Of a stretch of 5,663 nt of DNA, positions 1-5,532 are shown in pieces (positions within the stretch are counted from its first letter, which is position 1; the number at the start of each line of letters is the position of its first letter). The DNA lies in contig JAFSWJ010000123.1 in NCBI GenBank assembly GCA_017444545.1, positions 1-5,663 of the forward strand, read 5' to 3'. A program made the position numbers and the translations under genes. The notes beneath the pieces are model-generated. The model was not told the origin of the DNA. It did no database searches and saw nothing but the letters and a program-made list of their open reading frames with translations. Origin of the DNA: Lachnospiraceae bacterium. GTDB lineage: Bacteria > Bacillota > Clostridia > Lachnospirales > Lachnospiraceae.

Positions 1-213
1 CACCGTCACATGCTCGATAACAAGAAGTGCGTTTCCGTATTTCTCCTTTATCGGAGCAAAGGTATACATCACGCTCACCATCAGATTGATGATGATCGCC
101 GCCACGCCGGCATAATCGTAGATGCGGCTTACGATGTCGGCGGTATAGCCCACCTCCACGATCTGGAATATCCTTTTTTGAAGCTTTTCACGCTTTGTCA
201 GAGTTTTTCCCAT
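1..213 (-). CDS. Ion transporter / voltage-gated potassium channel-like protein, N-terminal part
   Basis: The first 71 residues of a longer protein are visible; the gene runs off the left edge. It begins MGKTLTKREKLQKRIFQIVE, and a hydrophobic segment follows at about residues 32-52, which would be helix S1. A short loop (about 53-61) and the start of a second hydrophobic stretch come next. The pattern of a basic amphipathic N-terminus with R-I-F-x-I-V-E, then S-R-I-Y-D directly before S1, is what bacterial six-helix ion transporters (voltage-gated K+ channel family) show. Pore and voltage-sensor helix S4 lie outside the window, so ion selectivity cannot be judged. The ATG is inside the 3' end of the MutS-family gene in another frame (16 bp overlap). 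Only a weak AGAG-type ribosome site precedes it, so its translation is probably coupled to the upstream gene. An unrelated small membrane protein is a less likely alternative. Confidence 0.72.
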   Translation of the reverse strand, partial: MGKTLTKREKLQKRIFQIVEVGYTADIVSRIYDYAGVAAIIINLMVSVMYTFAPIKEKYGNALLVIEHVTV

Positions 214-1883
214 CTGTTCTCTTTCTGGAATACTCCCGCCGCCTTCTGTGCAGCATCTGTTATCCTGTCATCATAGCCAAGAAGCCTTAAAAGAAGGATG
301 GCATTTTTTGACTGGGCCCGTCCCTCCTTCAGCACATAGGAAAAATCTATATCGTTTTCCCTGACTTCCTCCGAGAAATGATAATTTTCAAAATAATCCT
401 CCAGCATGTATGTAAGTTCATAATCATGGGTTGCCGCAAAAAGGAGGACATTGCTCCTTGAAAGGCTCCTCAATATCTGTGAGGATGCAGCGATCCTCTC
501 AATGGTGTTCGTGCCGCGCAAAACCTCGTCTATGAAACAGATCATGGGGGCATCCGAAGACTCTGCCCTGTCAAGGATCCGTTTGAGGGCCTTGATCTCA
601 GCCATATAGTAGCTCTCTCCGGTCATGATACTGTCCTTTATTGACATGGAGGAATAAATGTCAAACATGGGCGCAGCGAAGCTTTCGGCAGCAACGGTCG
701 CTATGGTCTGCGACATCAGACATCCCAGTGCAACGGACTTTAAAAACGTCGATTTACCCGATGCGTTGGAGCCTGTCACTATGATGCCTTTTTCAGTATG
801 GACATCGGAGGGTACGGGATTTTGCAGCAAAGGATGATATAGTCTTTTTGCCTCTACCTTTATCCCTTCGCAATGATCCGGAACACAGAAATGATCAATG
901 CTCTTTCTGTATGAGGCGATGCAGATGGAAGCATCCAGCATTCCCGTCAGTTCGAAAAGCTCCCTGATATCGTCACGCTTGTCCCTGACAATGGCCAGCA
1001 TGATGTTGAACTTGATGAGATCGAGATGGAAAAAGATCCTCAGATAATCAAGGACCATATCAAGAAATCCGCCTGTCATGCCTCTGCCCGAAAAAAGAAT
1101 GAAGGTATTGATGTTCAGCCCTCTCAGCCCGTTTGTGAGCACATCGATCCTCTCCGTATATTCACGGGTGCTTTCACACTTTATCTTCACAAGCTCCCTT
1201 GAGGATCTGATGAGTCTTGTGATATAGGCAAAGGAAACTATATAGGGCTCTATGTCTCCCTTTCTCCTGAAGTATGTTGCAACGTTATAGATAAGCACAA
1301 CAAAAAACACGGGAAATCCGATCACCGGTCTTGCAAAGACCGCTGCAAGTGCGGCCACAGCCAGAATGATGCAAAAGATATGCCTGAAGTTATTGTCTCC
1401 CGAAACCCCGTCAAGATCGTTGAGATAATCGGATACGGAAATCTTTCCAAGCCTTCCCATCTTTGCAAAGCAGATCTGGTAGGCCAGTCTTTCCTTTTCG
1501 TTTTCCGAAAAGAAGGTGATGATCTCATCCCTCTTTTTTATCTCTACGGCATCCTTTACGGGACGCCTCAGGGTGTCGTAAAGGACCTCCTCTCCCGTCT
1601 GCGAAAGGGTAGTATCCATTGAGAGAAAGACCTCGTTCATGTCAAGATCATTCCAGGTGATATCATCTATGATCTGACAGCCCTGTCTGTACTTCAGGTT
1701 GTTTTTGTGAAAATGGGTCAGACATTCAAATTCCTCCGGGGAAAGTGATCTTTCAGATTTCTTCCCGAAGGAATCCTTTAGTTTTTCCTTTAATCTCTTT
1801 TTTCCCGCAACCTCGTCATAGATCCCTCTTGCAAGCAGAAGTATCATGACAAGCGCTGCTATGACTCCCACTACTACGCTCAT
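198..1883 (-). CDS. Membrane-anchored MutS-family ATPase (MutS-related, not canonical mismatch repair MutS)
   Basis: The protein has 561 residues, far shorter than canonical MutS (about 850). It lacks the N-terminal mismatch-reading domain. The C-terminal MutS ATPase domain is complete: Walker A TGSNASGKST at 370-379, the family signature loop around S424-Y-Y-M-A-E429, Walker B ICFIDE ending in D452-E453, and a switch histidine in ATHD (H486). A hydrophobic segment at residues 2-19 and a hydrophobic pair at about 168-184 and 186-202 predict a membrane anchor with the ATPase in the cytosol. A region resembling the MutS core/lever lies between about 50 and 350. Such short membrane MutS relatives are common in Firmicutes and their function is not established, so a role in mismatch repair should not be assumed. 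The start is supported by GAGGA four bases upstream. The gene follows the amidohydrolase after 36 bp and overlaps the channel gene by 16 bp. Confidence 0.93.
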   Translation of the reverse strand: MSVVVGVIAALVMILLLARGIYDEVAGKKRLKEKLKDSFGKKSERSLSPEEFECLTHFHKNNLKYRQGCQIIDDITWNDLDMNEVFLSMDTTLSQTGEEVLYDTLRRPVKDAVEIKKRDEIITFFSENEKERLAYQICFAKMGRLGKISVSDYLNDLDGVSGDNNFRHIFCIILAVAALAAVFARPVIGFPVFFVVLIYNVATYFRRKGDIEPYIVSFAYITRLIRSSRELVKIKCESTREYTERIDVLTNGLRGLNINTFILFSGRGMTGGFLDMVLDYLRIFFHLDLIKFNIMLAIVRDKRDDIRELFELTGMLDASICIASYRKSIDHFCVPDHCEGIKVEAKRLYHPLLQNPVPSDVHTEKGIIVTGSNASGKSTFLKSVALGCLMSQTIATVAAESFAAPMFDIYSSMSIKDSIMTGESYYMAEIKALKRILDRAESSDAPMICFIDEVLRGTNTIERIAASSQILRSLSRSNVLLFAATHDYELTYMLEDYFENYHFSEEVRENDIDFSYVLKEGRAQSKNAILLLRLLGYDDRITDAAQKAAGVFQKENRWEKL

Positions 1884-1887
1884 ATCA

Positions 1888-1892
1888 TCCTC
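1888..1892 (-). promoter_or_regulatory. Ribosome binding site of the MutS-family gene
   Basis: On the minus strand GAGGA is followed by TGAT and then the ATG at 1883. It lies in the 36-bp gap after the amidohydrolase stop and fixes the start at the residue just before the N-terminal membrane segment. No terminator-like hairpin is seen in this gap, so read-through from the salvage genes is expected. Confidence 0.7.
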
Positions 1893-1919
1893 AAAAAATA
1901 TGTTTGATCATCCGGATGC

Positions 1920-3188
1920 TCACCTCAGCCTGTCGGCAAGAGCCTGAACATATGAAAATATCTCATCCGGATCCTGACCGATAAAAAACTTTCCATCCTC
2001 ATACCTGATCACTCCGTCGATCATGGTCATCTTCACATTCATCTTTGAACCGGAGTAAACTATGTTCTTTGCTATATTATTCAGGGGCTGCATATTCGGA
2101 TCCTTCAGACTTATCCTGATGATATCGGCCTTTTTTCCTTCCGCAAGGCAGTCACAATCGAAAAGACCCATGGCCTTTGCTCCTCCCTTTGTCGCCATAA
2201 TAAGGACATCCGCCGCATCAACCGCTGACGCATCCTTTTCCCGAAGTTTTGAAAGACCTGTCACCAGAAACATCTCCCTGAACATATCAAGACAGTTATT
2301 GCTTGCAGGCCCGTCTGTTCCGATCGCAAGATTTATGCCTGCATCAAGGAAATGCCTGATGTCCGCGATACCGCTGGCAAGCTTTGTGTTTGACCCGGGA
2401 TTCAGGACAATGGAAAGCTTTCTTTTCCGGAATATCTCCACATCCTCATCAGACAGGTAAACACAGTGATATCCGCCGCCGCCATGATCAAAAAGTCCAA
2501 GGCTGTCGGCAAACTGTGTAGGTGTCAGACCGTATCTTTCGATACATCCCTGTACCTCGGACGACGTTTCCGAATTGTGTGAAAAGACAGGGGCAGCGTA
2601 TTTGTGCGAAAGCTTTGACAGTCCTGAAAGCAGCTCCTTTGAACAGGTATACTCCGCATGGTAACCCAGCATAAATGAGGTCAGGCTGCTGCCGCTGTTC
2701 AGCTCCTCATAGCATTCCTCCAGATATCCCAGCGACTGTGAAAAGTTGTTTATGCCGCCGACCTGAACGCATCTCATTCCGCTTTCCACACAGGCCTCAT
2801 CGATCACTTTCGGATCAAGATACATTTCAAAGACCGATGTGATCCCGGAGGTCAGATATTCAAGTATGGCAAGCTTCGTACAATATCCGATATCCTCCCC
2901 TGTAAGCTTTGCCTCCCTCGGAAAGATCTGTTCATTCAGCCATCTGTCAAGAGGCAGGTCATCGGCCATGGAACGCAAAAATGTCATTCCGGAATGGGTA
3001 TGGGCATTTTTGAATCCGGGCATCAGCAGATCCGACTCAACATCTATCTGCCTGTCCCACTTTATATCATTATCCTTTTGCTTCCCTATGTAGGATATCC
3101 TGTCACCCTGCACCCACAGTTCACCGCCGGTGATCGAGGTGTCGTTTTCAAGTGAAAGTATCCTTGCATTGTAAAATCTGATATTCAT
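1920..3188 (-). CDS. mtaD: Amidohydrolase, probable 5'-methylthioadenosine / S-adenosylhomocysteine deaminase
   Basis: The protein has 422 residues and belongs to the zinc-dependent amidohydrolase superfamily, MtaD/TrzA-type branch. Expected reaction: hydrolytic deamination of 5'-methylthioadenosine to 5'-methylthioinosine, and possibly of S-adenosylhomocysteine, in the cytosol. Metal and catalytic residues visible by position: H63 and H65 in the NAHTH motif, H204 and E207 in HNSET, H241 in HCVYL, and D292 in GTDGPASNN. H177 lies in GYHAEYTCS, close to the family HAPYTCS motif. LNPGSNTKLASGI at about 262-274 is also typical. A run of four glycines (236-239) precedes H241 where many relatives have a more varied loop. 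The ATG overlaps the mtnA stop as ATGA, with AAAGG about seven bases upstream, so translation is probably coupled. Sequence alone cannot exclude another adenosine-like or guanine-type substrate. The mtnA and pnp neighbours make the MTA reading the best one. Confidence 0.87.
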   Translation of the reverse strand: MNIRFYNARILSLENDTSITGGELWVQGDRISYIGKQKDNDIKWDRQIDVESDLLMPGFKNAHTHSGMTFLRSMADDLPLDRWLNEQIFPREAKLTGEDIGYCTKLAILEYLTSGITSVFEMYLDPKVIDEACVESGMRCVQVGGINNFSQSLGYLEECYEELNSGSSLTSFMLGYHAEYTCSKELLSGLSKLSHKYAAPVFSHNSETSSEVQGCIERYGLTPTQFADSLGLFDHGGGGYHCVYLSDEDVEIFRKRKLSIVLNPGSNTKLASGIADIRHFLDAGINLAIGTDGPASNNCLDMFREMFLVTGLSKLREKDASAVDAADVLIMATKGGAKAMGLFDCDCLAEGKKADIIRISLKDPNMQPLNNIAKNIVYSGSKMNVKMTMIDGVIRYEDGKFFIGQDPDEIFSYVQALADRLR

Positions 3189-4240
3189 GATAAAGCCTTT
3201 CTGATCGACTCCGAAAAAGGCGGATACAGTATCCCCCTGTCAGTTATGATGGCAGTGATGAGACTGTTATCCGTCACATCAAAGGCCGGGTTGTAATATT
3301 TTGCGCCCTCCACGGTAAGAGGGCTTTCATACCACATGGAGCTGATCTCCCGCGGATCTCTCTGTTCGATCTTTATATCAGCTCCGCTTCCGCAGTCCAT
3401 ATCTATCGTGGAATAAGGTCCGAGCACATAGAACGGTATGCCGTGATGCTTTGCAAGTACCGCAAGAGCACTGGTCCCTATCTTGTTTGCGGCATCACCG
3501 TTTGCCGCCACCCTGTCGCAGCCGACAAGCACCGCGTTTATCCTTCCTTCGTTCATGCAAAGGTTTGCCATGTTGTCACAGATGACCGTCACATCAACTC
3601 CGGCACGCGCAAGCTCGTATGCGGTAAGTCTCGCTCCCTGCAATAACGGTCTTGTCTCATCGGAATATACATGAAAATCATATCCACGTTCCCTGCCCAG
3701 AAGTATGGGGCCAAGTCCCGTACCGTACCTTGTGGTTGCAAGAGCACCTGCATTGCAGTGTGTGAGGATACCGTCACCGTCATGCAAAAGCGAAAGACCG
3801 TTTTCCGATATGGCAAGGCACATCCTGATGTCTTCCTCATGGATCTCTTTTGCTTCCTCAAAAAGCTTTTGGCTTATGACCTTTGGATCAGTACCCTTCA
3901 TTTTATCCATGATACCGATCTGACGGGAAAGAGCCCAGTTCAGGTTCACCGCAGTGGGTCTTGACATACAGAGCCTTTTTGCATGCTCCTTCATGACCCC
4001 TGCAAAACCGTCACTGTCCCTGTCCTTTTCGGCAAGGGACAATACAGCCATACAATAGCCTGCAAAAACACCTATGCATGGAGCCCCGCGGACAGCGAGG
4101 GTCTTTATGGCATCATACATCTCATCAATGCTTCCAAGCTCCAGAAAGACCGTTTCCTGCGGAAGCCTCCTCTGATCTATGATGATCACACGATCCCCTG
4201 CAGCATTCAGTTTAACAGGATCATTTTTTAGATATTCCAT
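3185..4240 (-). CDS. mtnA: S-methyl-5-thioribose-1-phosphate isomerase
   Basis: The enzyme converts the aldose 5-methylthioribose-1-phosphate to the ketose 5-methylthioribulose-1-phosphate in MTA salvage. The 351-residue length is normal for the family, which is related to eIF2B subunits. Landmarks: IDQRRLP at 21-27, RGAP at 51-54, HCNAGALATTRYGTGLGPI from 161 with catalytic-type Cys162, DETRPLLQGARLTAYEL from 194, GCDRVAANGDAANKIGT from 240 with catalytic-type Asp242, and the closing NPAFDVT...LITAIITDRG block (317-336). Both active-site residues known from Bacillus MtnA (Cys and Asp) are in place, so the enzyme should be active. It starts 6 bp after the pnp stop with no clear ribosome site, which suggests coupling to pnp translation, and it overlaps mtaD by 4 bp. 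Related ribose-1,5-bisphosphate isomerases exist, but the motifs and neighbours fit MtnA. Confidence 0.96.
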   Translation of the reverse strand: MEYLKNDPVKLNAAGDRVIIIDQRRLPQETVFLELGSIDEMYDAIKTLAVRGAPCIGVFAGYCMAVLSLAEKDRDSDGFAGVMKEHAKRLCMSRPTAVNLNWALSRQIGIMDKMKGTDPKVISQKLFEEAKEIHEEDIRMCLAISENGLSLLHDGDGILTHCNAGALATTRYGTGLGPILLGRERGYDFHVYSDETRPLLQGARLTAYELARAGVDVTVICDNMANLCMNEGRINAVLVGCDRVAANGDAANKIGTSALAVLAKHHGIPFYVLGPYSTIDMDCGSGADIKIEQRDPREISSMWYESPLTVEGAKYYNPAFDVTDNSLITAIITDRGILYPPFSESIRKALS

Positions 4241-4246
4241 CTGATA

Positions 4247-5068
4247 TCAAAAGCTTTCTATGGAAGATGTCACAAGCTTTTCAAACAGCGGTGCCGCTTT
4301 TTCTCCCGCAGCAATGACTTCTTCTCCGGTCAGTTCATGATCAGCTATTCCCGCAGCAAGGTTGCATACACAGGATATACAGCAGATCCTGAAGCCGCAA
4401 TGGTTTGCTGCTATGGCCTCGACCACGGTACTCATTCCCACCGCGTCAGCGCCCAGCATTTTGAACATTTTGATCTCTGTCGGGGACTCATAGGACGGTC
4501 CCGTAGTCTGGACGTACACGCCTTCCTTCAGATCAATGTTGAGGTCCTTTGCGGCTTTTTTTATCTTTTCACAAAGCTCCGGATCATAAACATGGCTCAT
4601 GTCGGGAAATCTCACCCCGAACTCTTCCGCATTTGCCCCTATGAGCGGGTTGGGCGCAAAAGAAGATATATGATCACGCACCAGCATGAAATCACCGGCA
4701 TTAAATGAAGGATTTATGCCGCCTGACGCATTTGTCAAAAACAGTATCTTTGCTCCCATGAGCCTCATCAGCCTTGCGGGAAGCACCACATCCTTTATGT
4801 CATAGCCCTCATAGTAGTGTATCCTTCCCTTCATGCACACTACCTTTTTTGAGCCCACCTTTCCGAAAATGAACCTTCCGTCATGACCGGGTGCCGTAGA
4901 GACCGGAAACCCCGTGATCTGACTGTAGGGAATCTCCGCCTCAATCTCCATGTTTCTGGCATAATCTCCAAGACCGGACCCGAGCACAAGGGCGATCTCC
5001 GGCTCAAAATCAGTTACCTTTCTCACATCCTCAAGACATCTTTTGACTTTTTCGTAGACTTCACCCAT
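4247..5068 (-). CDS. Purine nucleoside phosphorylase, trimeric type; candidate 5'-methylthioinosine phosphorylase
   Basis: The 273-residue protein belongs to the PNP/MTAP family of homotrimeric nucleoside phosphorylases. It cleaves a purine nucleoside with phosphate to a free base and a sugar-1-phosphate. Phosphate-site motifs are intact: GSGLG at 30-34, GHDG at 61-64, GRIHYYEGY at 81-89, LTNASGG at 111-117 and GMST at 211-214. Base-site residues E194 (GPSYES) and N236 (VCNLAAG) match the human PNP pair E201 and N243, with identical 42-residue spacing. This points to hypoxanthine/guanine-type bases rather than the adenine preference of MTAP. At LTGEEVIAAG, G248 stands where ordinary PNPs have His in the LSHxEV motif (human H257, which contacts the ribose 5'-OH). 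With mtnA and mtaD directly downstream, the likely substrate is methylthioinosine. Ordinary inosine/guanosine phosphorylase (punA/deoD-like) remains possible. The ATG has a strong AAAGGAAG site and overlaps the preceding gene by 8 bp. Confidence 0.95.
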   Translation of the reverse strand: MGEVYEKVKRCLEDVRKVTDFEPEIALVLGSGLGDYARNMEIEAEIPYSQITGFPVSTAPGHDGRFIFGKVGSKKVVCMKGRIHYYEGYDIKDVVLPARLMRLMGAKILFLTNASGGINPSFNAGDFMLVRDHISSFAPNPLIGANAEEFGVRFPDMSHVYDPELCEKIKKAAKDLNIDLKEGVYVQTTGPSYESPTEIKMFKMLGADAVGMSTVVEAIAANHCGFRICCISCVCNLAAGIADHELTGEEVIAAGEKAAPLFEKLVTSSIESF

Positions 5069-5408
5069 GGTTTACTTCCTTTCCTTCTTCAGTGTCTTCC
5101 GCATCGTCTGTGCCCTCTGTTCCCTCATCTGCAGGCACGTTTTCGTACCCTTCATACTGCTGCTGCCTGTATGGTCCGGAACGCTCCTGTCTGTACAGAT
5201 CGAGTATGTCCGCGGCTCTGTCATATTGATTGGCATTCACATATATGACGCACAGCTCCTTTGCGCCGTTGTACTCCTTTCTCTTGAAAAAGGGGATCCT
5301 CTCCCACTTTTCAAGATAGGAAATACCGCCGTTTACGAGGCGGCTCACAACCCCTTCTTTTGTTCTGACATTTGTCGTGCAGAATAATTCTCTGTCATTA
5401 TTTTCCAT
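5061..5408 (-). CDS. Small hypothetical protein with acidic C-terminal tail, first gene of the operon
   Basis: The 115-residue protein is not recognised with certainty. Residues 1-75 look like a compact folded domain: a short strand (ELFCTTN), a helix-like stretch (TKEGVVSRLVNGGISYLEKW), a basic turn (PFFKRKEYNGAK), a strand (ELCVIYVN) and a helix (QYDRAADILDLY). This order loosely resembles small DUF2007-type domains, but that is only an impression. Residues 76-93 are Gln/Tyr-rich, and 94-111 are strongly acidic (10 Asp/Glu of 18) and probably disordered. There is no signal peptide or membrane segment, so it is expected in the cytosol. It is very likely a real gene: GAGGGTG lies seven bases before the ATG, a good promoter lies further upstream, and its stop overlaps the pnp start by 8 bp. 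A regulatory or accessory role for the salvage genes is conceivable, but nothing in the sequence shows one. Confidence 0.85.
   Translation of the reverse strand: MENNDRELFCTTNVRTKEGVVSRLVNGGISYLEKWERIPFFKRKEYNGAKELCVIYVNANQYDRAADILDLYRQERSGPYRQQQYEGYENVPADEGTEGTDDAEDTEEGKEVNHG
5075..5084 (-). promoter_or_regulatory. Ribosome binding site of the phosphorylase gene, inside the upstream coding region
   Basis: The minus strand reads GGAAAGGAAG here, ending six bases before the pnp ATG at 5068. The same bases encode the Gly-Lys-Glu part of the acidic tail of the upstream protein. Ribosomes finishing that gene end at 5061, past the pnp start, which favours coupled translation. Confidence 0.7.
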
Positions 5409-5415
5409 TTATTTT

Positions 5416-5422
5416 CACCCTC
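5416..5422 (-). promoter_or_regulatory. Ribosome binding site of the first operon gene
   Basis: GAGGGTG on the minus strand stands seven bases before the ATG at 5408. It supports this start for the 115-residue protein and helps show that the small gene is real. Confidence 0.65.
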
Positions 5423-5433
5423 GGGATAGTCAT

Positions 5434-5489
5434 TATTTCAAGATAATCCTTGCAAAATACAGCGCATTTATTCTATCATTATTGAAATA
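5434..5489. repeat. Inverted repeat TATTTCAA / TTGAAATA in the divergent promoter region
   Basis: An exact 8-bp inverted repeat has arms at 5434-5441 and 5482-5489, 40 bp apart. Its arms bracket the putative -10 regions of both promoters. The right arm continues into TTGAAATATCTTATCAA (5482-5498), which itself has TTGA/TCAA ends and overlaps the operon -35 box. It may be a pair of operator half-sites for a regulator of the divergent genes. In AT-rich intergenic DNA an 8-bp repeat can also arise by chance. Confidence 0.35.
5450..5479 (+). promoter_or_regulatory. Putative promoter of the cation diffusion facilitator gene
   Basis: TTGCAA (5450-5455), an 18-bp spacer and TATCAT (5474-5479) form a moderate sigma-A-type promoter on the plus strand. 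A start near 5486 would leave a leader of about 47 bases before the ATG at 5533. Its -10 box overlaps that of the opposing operon promoter, so the two may compete. Confidence 0.45.
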
Positions 5490-5498
5490 TCTTATCAA
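5470..5498 (-). promoter_or_regulatory. Promoter of the salvage operon
   Basis: Read on the minus strand, TTGATA (5493-5498), a 17-bp spacer and TAGAAT (5470-5475) match the housekeeping consensus at five of six positions in each box with ideal spacing. Transcription would start near 5463, giving a leader of about 55 bases before the first gene at 5408. That leader is too short for a SAM or SAH riboswitch, and no such fold was recognised. Confidence 0.65.
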
Positions 5499-5532
5499 GT
5501 AAGGAAGTCTGCGGGAAAGGCGGGATACGGAT

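Noticed and set aside
10..276. Open frame on the plus strand at the left edge
   Set aside because: It lies antisense to the channel start and the MutS-family 3' end, both of which have clear protein motifs. Its own translation has none.
198..1883. Canonical mismatch repair MutS or MutS2
   Set aside because: The protein is too short, lacks the mismatch-binding N-terminus and the MutS2 Smr domain, and carries membrane segments.
1909..1918. Perfect 10-bp palindrome CATCCGGATG between the amidohydrolase and MutS-family genes, possible terminator or operator
   Set aside because: It has no loop and no following T-run, and the same ATCCGGAT core occurs at 1965-1972 inside coding sequence as Asp-Pro-Asp codons. 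Chance is the simplest explanation.
2062..2460. Plus-strand open frame of 132 codons antisense to the amidohydrolase
   Set aside because: It is opposite well-conserved metal-site motifs, has a low-complexity Ser/Phe/Arg-rich product and no ribosome site noted; it is a shadow of the real gene.
4247..5068. MTA phosphorylase (MtnP)
   Set aside because: The base-site residues are the Glu/Asn pair of 6-oxopurine PNPs, not the Ser/Asp set of MTA phosphorylases, and a deaminase gene that would supply a 6-oxopurine nucleoside is adjacent.
4883..5248. Plus-strand open frame of 121 codons across the pnp start and the small upstream gene
   Set aside because: It is antisense to two coupled genes with good ribosome sites and family motifs. 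The product is His/Arg/Cys-rich with no domain features.
5409..5470. Possible SAM or SAH riboswitch in the leader of the salvage operon
   Set aside because: The leader is only about 55 bases long and shows no recognisable riboswitch core or terminator hairpin.
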